From Trebouxia sp. TZW2008 (Eukaryota; Chlorophyta; Trebouxiophyceae; Trebouxiales; Trebouxiaceae): a DNA stretch of 64,000 nucleotides. The position numbers and the translations under genes were made by a program. Where the stretch lies: contig BDIU01000281.1 of assembly GCA_002118135.1 (NCBI GenBank), positions 1 through 64,000 on the forward strand, written 5' to 3'. Position 1 is the first letter of the stretch; every line of letters begins with the position of its first letter. The notes beneath the pieces were generated by a model. The model was given only the letters and a program-made list of their open reading frames with translations. It was not told where the DNA came from and made no database searches. Shown here piece after piece: positions 42,601 through 54,900 of this stretch.

Positions 42601-45600
42601 GCGTGCAGTCAGGACCCTTTACCTGTGCAGTCAGGACCCTTTACCTGTGCAGGAAGCTTGGCAAGGGCATTGGCATGCATTGAGTTGCTTTTCACATGAT
42701 TGAATTCATTTCAGTCGGCAGTGATGACAATAGATGCGCTGAAAATCACCTGTGCAGGAAGCTTGGCAAGCGCCTTGGCATCTATTGAGTCACTCTTCTC
42801 ATGATCTAGCACAGGTGACATCTCCATGTCATCAGCCATAGCCGCACCACCACCAGCTTCTGGCCCCTTGACCACTCCAACACCCAGAGCACCATTCAGT
42901 GGACTGCGCTCAGCGGTAGCACTGTACACAGAAAGTGTTGGGGCTTGTACTGGTGGGACTTGTATCGGAGGTGCCCTGGGCTGTACTGGCCAAGCCCTGC
43001 CATGTGACTGCGCCCCTGCTACCCCTACGGGGTCGTGGAGCCCTGCCCTGGCTTCAGCTGCTGAGGTAGGTGCAGGGGCAGCTGCTGCTGAAGGTGCGGC
43101 AGCAGGTGAGGCAGCAGCTGCGCTACCGCTGCCTGACAGGTATTTCTGCAGGATGCTAGCTGCGCGGGAGCTGCCAGTGCCAGGAAGGGATAGGTCATCT
43201 TCGTCTTCGCTGCTGTCAGACAGCACAGGCAGGCCAGCTGTCAGGGGCTGTTGGGGTGGGGCTTGACCCTGGGGCTGCCTGGCGATGCCCTGCCCTTGCC
43301 CTGCCCTGTTGGGATAGTCTAGTGAACTCTGTGGTGGAGCATAGCGGTCAAAGCGCCTGTCACCGTCACCTGTGGCCTGTGGCTGTCGCATAGGTTGCTG
43401 TTGTCTCTGTGGGGCTGAGAGAGGTTGGCTTGGTGGGTTGTAGCTGGAGAATGCACCAGGGAAGAGCGGTGCACCTGGCTGGGCATCTGTCCGAGAGTCT
43501 GTGGGGGGCTCGTATGGTGGTGGCACATACCTAGAGGGTGCTGGATCTGTACCTCTGCCATACCTGCAAGCTCAAGCTAAAATGAGCAATATGTAATCTG
43601 ACATGTGCGCTAGGCTATAAGCTGCTGTGCTGTGGTTTCCATGACGTGCAAAAACCTGGAAGCTGCTTGTGCAGTCAGCGCTGGGCTGTGAGTGCATGTG
43701 CCAAAGACTTATTTTATGATGTAGCCCACAGGAGCAAGACAATAGTGCCAGCAGCCGAACAATCTTTACTCTGATGCTGACAACCAGCGTGCTGAAGCAT
43801 TGAGCCACATCAATGAGCAGGTGCCAGGCATGATGTGTAGCTAGATGAACATCCAAGGCAAAGCATCCAATTCACCAGCTGCACTGCGTCCACATATCAC
43901 AGCACAGGGTGCTCATGTTCAGATGTGCAATTGACACTAGGCTGTGGGTGCATGTGGCAAAGGCCTGTCCTTGATCTGGCTCAGTGGATCAGGAGACTGA
44001 TAGCCATCATCATTCTGAGCAACCAGTGTACGGACCCACTGAGCCACTTCCAGAGCAGGCGTCACATAAGTACGATGCTGTAGCTGAAATTGCATGGCAA
44101 AGCATCGAAATGACCAGCTGCATTGCGTTCACATAGCACAGCGCAGAGCGCTTGCTGTATATGGTGCGATTTTGACGGGTGAGTGCATGTGGCCAGCACC
44201 TGTCCACAAATCTGGCTCATTGAGTCAAGATGCTGGTGTTCATTGCCAAAATATCTTTCATTGCAGAAATGACACCAGTGTGCTGACCCTTTGGGCCAAA
44301 TCAAACAGCAGGTTCAGAGAAGCATGATCCTGAAGCTAGCTGAAGACCCAAGCCACAGCATTGGGTTCACCGGCTGCATAGTATCCACATCACAGCATCG
44401 GGTGTGTACTGCAGCATTTGCACAGCAAGGAAACTATGGTAGATTTGGTTGCAGGTCTCAAAGGACCCTTCTCTGCTGTGTCTAGGCGACAAAGATGATA
44501 CTACACCACCACACCTGGTGGGTTGCTGCCAGCTGTAGAGATCAGCAGTCACACAAAGATGGGGCATACAATTGATGGTTGTGTTGGCTGCGTGTCTAAG
44601 GCCCGGCAAGATTGTGCACTAACTGCACCACTGCCCTTGCCAACAGTGTAAAGCAACAGCTACACTGTTTCCACGCACTTGTGCTCTCTCGCATGTAGTT
44701 TCTGTGTTGCAACTGGCACAGGAGTTTCATGCCACACACCTAGCATCTGTGCTAGATGGTGTACTGTTGACATCAACAGCATGTCAATATGGAAACTGCT
44801 GATGCAGCATACCTGGGTGGGGAGGGGTCACTGCCCAACCCCTCAAGAGGGTCTACAGGGTCCTGGTCACGATGCCTGTGTCTGTGATGACGATGCCTGT
44901 GACGAGACCTATGCTCATCCCGCTCCTGTCTGTCCATGCTGTGTGCAGGTACAGCGCCATTCAGTGCATCCTCATCAGGCCTGTAGCGGCGATTGCCTCT
45001 GCCCTTCACCTTCCTTGAAAGCTGAACACACAAACGCAAATGCTGTGGAACAGACAACTTGGGTCAATAGGGGATTGATAAAGCTGGTGAGAAGCAGATT
45101 TCTGCGTGAAAAGCTGTGCAGTCTCTTTCTTGCAGCTCTTGCTACACAGGCGTTGGAGTCAAGAGAGGTGTCATAACTGTGTCTTGTTTGTACCAATAAC
45201 CAGATGCAGTGTGCTGCACAATGGCAATCGGAGCCTTGCTGTGCCTACCTCGTGGCGGTGGCGGCTGCGGTCATCCTCAGAACCAGGAGAGGGGTTGCGG
45301 CGGGCGGGAGAGTGGGGTGGCGAGGGGCGCCTGTGGGGGCTAGGGCCACTTGACGGGCTGGGAGCCCTTGCACCAGCAGGACCCTTGTCAACAGCTGATG
45401 ACTTCCTGCAACAAAATGATCTTGACTGAACGAGACCTGAGCAGCCTGATGATGTGCAACAACAGGATAGTGACAAAGCCTGCCTTGTACCTGCAAATCT
45501 CGTCACCCATAAAATAGCAATCGCGGCAAGCTCAACATTATGATGACCTGGTTGACAAGCCAATACCCACCTGACCTGGTTTGCAACGTGAAGACAGCCT

Positions 45601-48599
45601 GTCTTCAGGTTGTTGATCATGTCATAGCTTGTTGGTAAGTACAGGACGACAAGCTCTGCAGAAATAATGTGATGAGCAGGTAGGCATGTTTGACAGTGGC
45701 TTGCATCTGCAGAGCTCACCATGCTACAGCTTTTGTATGCAACAAAGAGAAACATGCCACGACATGGTCAGCAATCTGAAGGCAAGGCTTACTTGTTCTG
45801 AGCCATGAGCAGGTACGCATTCTTAACAGTGGATGGCTGAGGCAGGAACAGCTGGCCAGGCTTCTTAGCAGGTGCTGGGGCAGGGCCATCTGGTTTTGGA
45901 GCAGGCTTTGGTGCTGTTACTGGCGGCACCTGAGGCTTTTGTTCCGTCTTGACAGCTGTCTCTAGTGCAGGCTGTGTGGCGGCAGCACCTGTCAACACAA
46001 TGCAAGGTCTGCGTCAACGTGTATGTTCTGTTTCACCTGAAAACTGTGCCGCAGCAGCACGTGCTGTCGCGCTGCAAGGTTTGACTGAATGTTAACTGAC
46101 TAGCCCAGTTGGGATCACGGACAAGCAGCACACAGCAGTCTGCTTGTACCCTACACATCTATCTGGCTACTGCACAAAGTGTGGCATTCTTGTGATATGA
46201 GTTGATATGAGCAGAAGTTGAACAGGCTGGAGTGGTGCCGATACTAGCAGCATCTGAGGCATCTGCTCAGCCTTGGCAGCAGTCGCTGACAACCCAGATG
46301 CAGACTGTACGGAAGCAGCACCTAACAGCAAGATGGAAAGTCGACGTTAATGTCATTGATCCTGCCCAGACAAATTAGTTCAACAAGCGACTGGCATGCC
46401 CACAACCGCTTGCTTGTGCTTTGCACATCAAGCATGGCTGCTGCACAAATTGCATCAAACTGGCAAATGCAGATCAGCAAGTGATATGGGCGGAACCCAG
46501 CCTTCTGAAAGACCACCAGGCTGTGGCTGAGAAATGTTGCAGAAGATCCTGCAGCACTTACAACCAGCATCTGGCATATGGCAAGAACAACATTTGCAAC
46601 AGATTCACATTTGGTCACACAAATTACTGCCAGGCTGCTTCTGCTCACAGATGCTCCTGTCATGACGCCCAGCGGCATAGCGTTTCCTCATCTTCTTCAC
46701 AAACAATTCACCTCCTCAGGGGCAGCAGCTGGCTTTGGCACAGACTTGGGGGCGTTGAAGGTCAGGCAGGCGCGCTTGAACAAAAAGAAAGCATGCAATG
46801 CGTTTGTGATAACTTAAGCAGACTCCTCACCTGCTTGAGTGGCAGCTGGCTTGGCCACAGTCTTTGGGGCATTGAAGGCCAGGCGGGCGCCCTTTAATGT
46901 GACAGTCTGCACCTTGCGCTTCTCTTTCTCAGCCTCTTGGGCTGCAGACGCTGCCTGGGCATCTGCCAGGCGCTGCTGCAGCTGGCGGTGAAGCTCGGCT
47001 TGAGCCTCTGCCTGAGCTTGCGCATGAGCTGCTGCTGCTATGGCGGCCTGTTCGTCTGCCTTGACCTGCAGGTCAAATGCAAAATGCATGAGCTGCATGA
47101 ACCAAGTCATGGAGCTGTGAACAGAGAGCAACACCAAATATGCCAGGCGCTGCTGCAGCTGGCGGTGCAGCTCAGCCTGGGCCTCAGCTTGGGATCGCGC
47201 ATGGGCTGCTGCGGCAATGGCGGCCTGCTTATCTGCCTTGACCTGAAAAAGTGACATGGAGCATGCACAAATATATATGGGTGCAAATTTGGTGTGATCA
47301 AGTCAGCTTGTGATGGGTCCAGGTCTGGAAACTGTTGTTTGATTTTGACACAGGGCTTGGTAACACCAGCCAAGGCAATGGAGCCAAACCTGTTATGCTT
47401 CATAAAGCTCAGACAGGCTGTGCAGCTATGGAACACTTCCTGGCAATTCGTTGACAGGACAGAAAACATGGCAGGATATACAACTTCAAGCAGATCTACC
47501 CAAGGTTGTACAAGGAAAAGGAACCAAAGGCAGCGGACGAGCAAAACTTGCAATGCCTGCACATGTACTTGAGACATGGCACAGTGTGCACAGCTGGGGT
47601 ACTGCCAGGTCAGTCAGTATGCATTGAGGTGCAGCACAACAAGCACCTTGGCATTCCGCCGCTGCTCCTCTGCTTTCTGGAAACGCTCCTCAGCGTCCTT
47701 CTGTGCAGCTTCAGCAGCCTCCTGCTGTTGCTCAAGGTTGGCCTTCTCATCAACAGACAGCAGGTTTGCTGCTTGTTCAGCAGACAGCCCTGAGGCATCC
47801 ACACCAGCGCCTGCTGCTTGATCTGCTGTTGCAGATACTGGTATGTCAGCAGTGCCTGCTGCTGGTGCAGCTGCAGCTGATGAGTCAGGAGCAGCAGCAG
47901 TAGCAGCTGCCTGTGGAACTTCTGCCGTTGCAGCTGAGGCTTCAGGAGCTGTGTAGGCGTTTGGGTCATAAGAGTACGCTGTACCATCAGCGTTGTAGTA
48001 GCCACCGTAGGGATCAGCATACCCTGAAAGCACATGAGGTATGGATCACAGAGTGGGGTGTAACTTGAAAGGGCAGCAATGTGCCTTTGGCACCACACCT
48101 GTACCTGGTACAGACCGTGATCTGAGTCAAGTCAACAGCCCTGGGTACAACTGAGGTATTAGCAAGAGTACATGCACTGCCCCAGCCTTACTTTGGCTCG
48201 TCCAGCTCTGCACGGCGTTCTGAATGCAAGATCGCATGAAGTCGTAACAACAAAGCGAAAGGAGGAGGGGGCGTACTTACCACTGGAATCGCCATAGCCC
48301 TGCCAATATCCGTAGTACTGATCATATCCAGCGTACTGCTCCCCATAGCCCGGGTAAGCTGAAGCTGTCTGCTGCTGTGCATAGTACGGATACGATGTAC
48401 TACCCTCTGCAGGGGCTGCGGCTGCAGCCGCTGCAGCTGCTTCGCCATCTGCGGGTGCGTCTTGAGGAGCAGAAACCGCAACTGGCTCCGCAGCATTGTC
48501 AGCTACCTCTGAATCCTCCATGCCAGGAGGTATTGGTTCATCTTCTGTGCCAGGAGCATTAGGCTCATCGGCACCGGGAGCTCCAGGCTCGTCAGACAT
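34942..48599 (-). CDS. Giant U2AF65-like splicing factor (RS region, RRM1, UHM; no RRM2 seen)
   Basis: Sixteen exons, complement: 48281-48599, 47647-48023, 46831-47065, 45793-45988, 45249-45405, 44813-45021, 42750-43563, 41172-41445, 40665-40839, 39820-40117, 38791-39201, 38387-38565, 37702-37819, 37157-37381, 36676-36807, 34942-35097. Every junction is in phase; 1424 aa. U2AF65 binds the polypyrimidine tract at 3' splice sites and recruits U2 snRNP. Seen: an RS repeat (from about residue 1020), RRM1 (1166-1254) with RLYVGNIPFE and RSVEETSNCVAFDG, then VRRPDDY, a Pro-rich linker, and a C-terminal U2AF-homology motif (about 1322-1424) with an acidic helix and the Arg-x-Phe signature (HGRMFGEN). 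The canonical second RRM is absent. The first ~1018 residues are disordered: Tyr/Gly- and Ala-rich, a Gln/Glu coiled coil, Arg/His and Lys clusters, and Gln-rich blocks. Confidence 0.9.
35880..36545 (-). repeat. Five ghost copies of UHM exon 15 edge in intron 15
   Basis: The end of exon 15 (minus strand, ...CATCCC(A)CGGCCTGCC...GACAGG then GTAAGT) recurs near 36478-36540, 36325-36365, 36165-36205, 36015-36060 and 35885-35945, with decreasing fidelity. All keep a GTGAG-like donor region but have no acceptor in phase. Confidence 0.8.
35976..36006 (+). repeat. CAG trinucleotide run (intronic)
   Basis: About nine CAG units, one interrupted by CAA, in intron 15 of the U2AF-like gene. A similar pure run of about ten units lies at 36577-36607. 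Confidence 0.95.
36577..36607 (+). repeat. CAG trinucleotide run (intronic)
   Basis: About ten uninterrupted CAG units in intron 15 of the U2AF-like gene, between two ghost exon copies. Confidence 0.95.
37900..37990 (-). repeat. Ghost of RRM1 exon 13 start
   Basis: On the minus strand a stretch resembling the GCAGCAGG...GCC/TTC/TTG/AGC start of exon 13 lies upstream of it in intron 12. It has substitutions in the RNP1 codons and no continuing frame. Confidence 0.55.
40151..40292 (-). repeat. Duplicate of exon 10; possible alternative exon 10'
   Basis: The block encoding RFARSPQEDNFSRRSDPYSQQY parallels the start of exon 10 (RFARPPQEDNFTRRSDSYPQ). It has a TTTGCAG acceptor at 40293-40294 and a GTTGCT donor at 40150-40145, and is open throughout. 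Entry phase 2 and exit phase 0 equal those of exon 10, so it could replace exon 10 in frame; using both would break the frame. Confidence 0.7.
41617..41664 (+). repeat. Dispersed intronic repeat, copy B
   Basis: GCTAGGCAGGCTCAGCAGG and onward to GAGCAATCA, in intron 7 of the U2AF-like gene. Nearly identical to the copy at 30695. Confidence 0.8.
42606..42700 (-). repeat. Ghost of exon 7 3' edge with 22-bp tandem duplication
   Basis: On the minus strand the end of exon 7 (GCCAAGCTTCCTGCACAG then GT) recurs about 110 bp into intron 7. On the plus strand the unit CAGTCAGGACCCTTTACCTG+2 is tandemly doubled at 42606-42649. Confidence 0.85.
43680..44430. repeat. About 245-bp tandem repeat, three copies, in intron 6
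   Basis: Blocks starting GGCTGTGAGTGCATGTGCCA at about 43685, GGCTGTGGGTGCATGTGGCA at about 43940 and GGGTGAGTGCATGTGGCC at about 44177 share order and wording over their whole length (AGCATC.A..CACCAGCTGCA-type segments). They resemble no exon of the gene that I can find. Confidence 0.75.
46235..46320 (-). repeat. Ghost of exon 4 of the U2AF-like gene
   Basis: The minus-strand GGTGCTGCTTCCGTACAGTC block resembles the start of exon 4 but lies in the wrong place and soon reaches a stop. A ghost of the exon 3 end lies at about 46735-46780. Confidence 0.6.
47150..47250 (-). repeat. Ghost of exon 3 (coiled-coil exon) of the U2AF-like gene
   Basis: The minus-strand copy encoding VKADKQAAIAAAAHARSQA has a good TTTTTCAG acceptor, 178 bp upstream of the real exon 3 (VKADEQAAIAAAAHAQAQA). 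It has no donor at the matching point and reads out of the repeat. Confidence 0.85.
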
Positions 48600-48968
48600 G
48601 GCGATCACAGGCTGCAGGCAGGGCCTGCACTATTGTGAGTACGCGTGTCGCAAGTCTAGCGATGCTTTGCGCAGGCTTGCGGGACTCGGAATGGTCCAAA
48701 TCGCATTCCTGATGCTGTTGTCTGTGTCGTTGAGCGCCGCGACTTCACCGAAAGTCTTGCATCCTGCATCCTGAAGCACTGTCTGGTGCTATTAGGGTCG
48801 GCAAGGGTTTCTTGAAAGCCTCTTGCAGCACAGGCAGCGTTGTCTTCACTTCTGTGTCTGCACGAAAAGCCGCCGCGGTACCGCGTGTACACATCGGCTG
48901 GTCCTGAAGACGTTTCTGTTTGATGCCACATTTCAGGCCTCATCAATAGTACTTGCCTGATCATTAGC
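48600..48968. promoter_or_regulatory. Short divergent promoter region of the two giant RNA-binding protein genes
   Basis: 369 bp separate the ATG codons of the U2AF-like (minus) and hnRNP U-like (plus) genes, so both 5' UTRs and a probably shared promoter lie here. No named element is recognised. Confidence 0.5.
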
Positions 48969-51900
48969 ATGGCTGTAACTTTTGACGGCAACGACGCTAC
49001 CTTGGATCTGGAATTGTCCGATGATCAACTGGCAGCCAAACCGTTTTTGAATGAGAAGTATCCTCAGCTGTGGTCTGGAATCAGGGCAAACAGCTCCGCG
49101 TCCGGAGGCAAACTCTTCTTTACTGTCAAAGTTGTGGGACACCTATCTGATGATGGCGCCCAGCCAGAATGCCTCATAGGCGTCTCTACGCGGTCAACAG
49201 CTGTCTCCCAATTAGGATCTGGCAATTCTTGGGCCTATGCGTCGTCCGGGCACAAATGGACAGGATCTAAGTCAGAGTCCTTTGCAACAGCATTCACTGT
49301 TGGGGATCGCATCGGCTGTCTGTTGGACCTTGAAAACGAGACAGGCTCGCTGAGCTTCACGCACAATGGCAAATGGCTAGGAGCTGCGTTTGATGTGCCT
49401 CAGCCTGACAGCTCTCAAAACAGACTATTTCCCCATTTACTGTTGAAAGACTTGGAAGTTGAGGTTAACTTCATTGGCGATGATTTGGAAGTTGGCAAAA
49501 ACTGGCCAGCAAAAGCATCAGAATACGTGTCATGGACGGTATGGTCTGCAAAGACTGCACAGCAGATTGTGACATGCCTCGCAGCAAGCAGCATGTCAAG
49601 TCAGGTGCCTTATGCTTCTGCAGACTGGCCTGAAGCAAGATCATGCATCGCCCCCAAATGTCAGCAAAGCAAAATCCAGTTGTGAGGTCATGGTCATGGT
49701 TGGTTTGCCAGGCAAGCTCACTGCTGTTTACGCAGCTTTCCCTGTAACAGCTGCATGAGTACATCACCTTAGCTTCAATACACACTGCAGGCTGCGGCAA
49801 AAGCACATGGGCCAGCAGATACATTGCGAATCATCCAGAGAAGCACTATGCTGTACACAGTGTTGATGGCATCATCAAGCAGTTGAGGGTGAGAAATCTG
49901 TTCCAAGTAAATTATTGCTTAGGGATCTATTGCTGCTGACAAGCTGTTATAATGAAGCTCATGTCAGCATCTGTTCTACAGTTGGGCACTATCCAGAGCC
50001 GTGGTAAGCCCAAGCCTGCTGATGCCAAGACACAGCAGTTGGCTGAGCAAGTCTACAAGGAGCTTCTGAATCACATCAAGGATGTTCCCAGGAACTATGT
50101 CATTGACGATAGCAAGTAAGTATCAGTGTCCCAGCGCTGTCAGGGTGTGCGAGCTGTACAAAACACAGACTGCCATATTGGGAAAGCAAGTTACAGTTGC
50201 AGTAGTCATTCCATGCAGCTCACAGACCTTTCATCAGGCTCACATGGACAGTGGGGTGGTCCAGCAGTGAACACTACACCTGTACCTATGCCGTGCTTCA
50301 TGATGCTCCGCTGTGCCTTGCTGAGCGTCCAATCCTTCTTCACCTGTTTCCTTTTGCTGCCAGTGTCTTGCTGCTGTGTTGTGTCTTGTTGTGTCTTAGC
50401 TGCAAATTCCATGCAGTGTCTATGCGGATGCTCGCTCAGACATGGTCACTCAGTTCAGACAAGCTGGGTTCAAAACCAGGGCTGCAGTCATTGTACTGCC
50501 AGATAGCAGTCTATTCCGCCGTCAACGCAAGCAGCATCAAGAGGAAGGCAAGAGTGTACCTGAAACCACCATTGCAGACATGAGAGGTATCTACAACTGC
50601 TGCAACTGCATTAGAGAGCTGGCCACGATAGCGGTCGTTGTCATTCTTACAAGGCTGAGTGCTCACAGCTTTGATGTCAGATTGGCTTTGCCTGCTCAAA
50701 CGTCTGTCCAGCCCTTGCTGTCATCAGCGGCAGTCACAGCATAGTTGCTTCACATGCAGCGCTGATGCAAAATCTGGTGATAGCATCATGTTGCTCACTT
50801 GCTTAAGCTCACGCCTGTACAGGATCAGATGGCTATTCAGGCCGTCCAAGGCAAGAAGCACCACTGTCATTGCTGTTGATTTTGCACAGCTGGGCATTGC
50901 ATGTTGTTCAAGGGTGTGGCTTCATCTGTCAGCCTATTGTTGCTCCTTGTTGCGGTCAGCTTGTTGGGGGCATCGTAGCATACGCGATCATTACTGGACG
51001 GAACTACACGCTGGCTGTGCAGGCTGTACTGCAGCGTACAGTTTCTGCTTGGACTCACAGTGTCCTTGCTTTGCGTGCACATGCTGCTTGCATCAGCTCA
51101 GCCATGCACACACGCATATGGTTGGTCTAATATAAGCAAGCATTATGAAGCCCACAATGGATAAGACATTTTGCTGTGCAAGTCTTCCCAGCAGCACATT
51201 TGAGCGCAGACATGGTGCACCTTACTTTGGATATATGCGGCGTGAAAGCTATCTGCAACAGTATCCTTTTGACCCTTTTCAAACTTGGCAACTCCATCCT
51301 GTGAGATATGCAAAGCCGCCAACAGATGTGGTCAGCCATACGAAGCTGCTTCAAGCCCTTGCGTATGCTGGTTGCCTGGTGCCGAGCTTCTCTGAGCCGC
51401 TGAGCTCTATAGTCACATCCACCACCACAGCATCCAAGGCTGCTCACTGATTCATGCCTTGCTGCCTGCACAGCTAACTTCAGCATGCCAGAGATTGGAG
51501 AGGTGTTTCAAGAGGTCTTCTTTGTGGAGGCCAAACCCCCGGAAGCAAATGAAATAGCTGCTGCTCAAGCTGAAGCGGTAAATACCAACACCCATCTCAA
51601 GCTCCTACATGCAAAGCACAGTCATACGGCTGCAAGCAATACTTGTTGGATTCGAAACTTCAGCACCGGGCAAAACAGTCCTCTTTTTGTCTCATGTACA
51701 TACCAAAGGTGCAGTCAGCACGGTATCAGTGTCTCATAGTTTGGTACCCGCTGGTCAGCTCAGAAGTAAGGTCAGCAACAACACTCTACAATGCACAATC
51801 AGCAGCCACAGCGTATCTGGGCAAAGGCTGGTACCAGAGCAAGACGCCACTCACCAGCACCTCTCAGACCCAGTGGTTATGGCTTGTGATTCCAAAGCAG

Positions 51901-54900
51901 CAGCCCAAACAGTGGTGCAAGGAAATGCTGCATGAGGAAAACAGGCAGGCATGGCATGTTCAGGCATACAGGCATTAATCATAGTGTGGCCCTCTGTTGG
52001 AGACAGGCCACAAGACAACAAACTGCGTCAGAGCTGTCAGCGAGGTGGCAGGCATATTTGTCAGCCATGTTCTGATCAGCCGAATTGCGAGTAGTCGACT
52101 CAATATGTAGCTTGACGGTAGCAGCTTCCAGAAGTGATGCCGTTAGTGCGGACAGTGCACAGTTGTGAATATGTCAGTGCTTCAATCAGGCTTTCAGGCA
52201 CAAGACAACAGCTTTTGCATCCTTTCAGGATCACTCAGCATAGTGACGCGCAATGCAGCTCCTGTTGTTGCAATGCTGTACAGTCTGACATAGTTCTGAG
52301 AGGCTAAGCTGTTTGCTGTTGCTCCATGCTATTGAAGCACGTGATGCCTCAGTAGCATTGCTCGAGAGCAAGACATGGTCTTCACTCCTCCCACCCATAC
52401 ACCACATGAGACGTTTAATGGTGTGTGTAGGCTAAGGCTGCCTTGCCAATGCTGAAAGCACGCAGTTCTGGTGGAAGGCAAACACGGTCTAGAACAGCGA
52501 AGTTGACACCCACAAGGGCATCAACAGGCAGCAAAACAGACTCCAAGAAGAGCACTGATACAGGTGAGCTTACATGCTTCACATATGTGCTGCTCAAAGT
52601 TCGTATTGCCATGTCATGGTGCCAGTGGTACCATGTCTCATCAGCTTTAACCTGATTGCAATGTCCCAACAGCTTTGGCTATGCACAACGTCAAGAGGCA
52701 TAGCAAATGCTGCTTTGCAACTGGCTGCAGATCTGCAAGCATGTGATGTTCTGTATACTGATTTAATGAGCCTGATGTTCCCTGACGACAACACAAACAG
52801 ACTGATGCTTGCTCAAGCAGCCTCACCTCAGCACTGCATCTGCACACCCTCATTGGGGTTGTCTCACCAGAATGACACCCTGGATTGACCTGCAGGTGAG
52901 GCCTCTACAGCCCCTAACGGCACAGCAGCAACAGATGCCAAAAAGACTCTGGCCGAAGAGCTCCAACCTAAGCCTGCTATTGAAATGGTGGCAGAACCGG
53001 CAGCTGTGGCAGAAGCTGCTGACAGCGCAGCCACCGAAGCACCCAAGGCAAAGGCGGTTGCAAAGGACAGTGTCAAGACGTCAGCTCAACCTCAGCACAG
53101 TACTGCCGAGAACAAAGCAGCAACAGATGGCCAACAGCCTTCAGCAGCAGACTCCAAAAATGGAGTCGTCAGCATGGATCTGGATGCAGTCAAGGATGAA
53201 TCATCTGCCCACCAAGCAGCTGGTCCTATAGCTGCAGTCATCAGTAACGAGGCAGCTGGTGAAGAAGCTGTTACAGCAGGAGATGCGGTTATGGCAGATG
53301 CAGATGACAGTGCTGCAGCTGCAGCTGATGAGATCATCCAAGCTGAGTCTATTCAAGAAGCTCCAAAGCGTGAGCAGCCAGCGCACAGCAAGCAGGAAAC
53401 AGACAAGGCAGAGCCCACCAAAGAAGATGAGGCAGTTGCTGCAGAGCCAATGGGTGAAGAAGAGGAGCAGGCAGAGCCGATGGAAACTGACTCAGCTCAG
53501 GGAGCTGAACAAGCAAAAGTGGCTGAGCAGATCAAGCCAGAGCAGCCTATACAGGCACAGACTGAAGAGTTCAAAGCAGATGCAACCATTCAAGCCAAAG
53601 CTGAGCCTGAGATCAAAGCTGAGGAAGCAGCTGCTTCCAAACCATCTGCTGCTCAGGCAGCTGCTCCCAAACCATCTGCTGTTCAAGCAGCTGCTTCCAA
53701 CCCATCTACTGCTCAAGCAGCTGCTCCCAAACAACCTGCTGCCAAGGCCATCACAGAAAAGCAAAGAAAGCAGGACAGTGACGCTGACAAGAAGCAGGAG
53801 GTCGCCCATCAAGAGAAGGGCTCTGAGGCTGCTGCTGCTGATGCACAGAAGTCTGCCCGGGACGCCCCAGCTGCAGCTGGGGATGCCCCAACCTCTGCTG
53901 GGGATGCCCCAGTCACTGCTGCACCTGAGAGTAGGGGTGTCAAGCGCCCTGCCGCTGCTGTTGCAAGAGGGGCAAAGCAGGCTCGGACTAATCAAGCTGC
54001 AGGCAAGCTGTCATTCATCAAAAGTGAACTGCGTTGGTTTGGCTGCAACATTGCAGCATCACTGTGATGACCAGTCCTACAAGACATTGTGTCTGGGTGC
54101 ATACTTCTATCCCTGTGCAAGCAGATTTTGCTGGCAGACTGTGCTGTCAAAAGCCATTTTGCAGATCAGTCACAACAGTGACTGCTCATCCTGCAGCAAA
54201 AGTTTCTGGTTGAGACTTGCACTATTCAGCTGCCTACAGGACTGTATCAGTGTCTCAAGACTGTACTCCAACTGACATGATGCTAGCTCAAGTCTTTTGT
54301 GTTTGTCATTCTCACAGCTTGTCCTGTAATTCACTGCTTGAGTACATGCATCAGGTTCTCCTTTGTCTGCAGGTCGTCTTCTCGGCAACATTCGCAACCA
54401 GGGCACAGTGAAGCGCACAGTCATCAAGGGCAGGGTAGGGGCGCCCCGCCCTGGCATGCGCCTTCCCCCTCCCATGTCGTCAGCCCCAGATGGTGCAGCA
54501 CCCAGCAAAGAAGCTGGTGCTGCTGAGGCAGCTGACAAGGATAAGAGTGCTACTGCTGGGAAAAACCAAGATGACCAGGTATTGTGGGTTTGTGATTCAT
54601 GGTCTTACAAGCTCTCTAACGCAGAGCATCACATGATTCAAATTGCACCCAGTGAGCAATTCATTGTGACATGGTGTTCCAATGCATGGCAAGTAAGCCT
54701 TGCTTGCATTTGTCTGTTTCAAAACGTAAGCTTGAGCAGAAACTGAAGCTGCCAGCCTGTGTACTTCAGCTGTGCTATACAGCCTTGGTCTTACAGGACT
54801 GCCTTGTTAGGGCATGGCTGATATTTTGCACACCTTACAGCAGTAGCACCTTCAGAAAGCTCGATCCAGTCCTAGACTCAGCTTGTAAAGCCGCATGCCT

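Noticed and set aside
42826..43266. 146-aa plus-strand frame
   Set aside because: Antisense to exon 7 of the U2AF-like gene, which is open for 271 codons and joins both neighbours in phase.
53259..54275. 338-aa Lys/Leu/Gln-rich plus-strand frame
   Set aside because: It is a frame-shifted shadow of hnRNP U-like exon 8; its composition arises from reading Ala/Glu/Lys codons out of frame.
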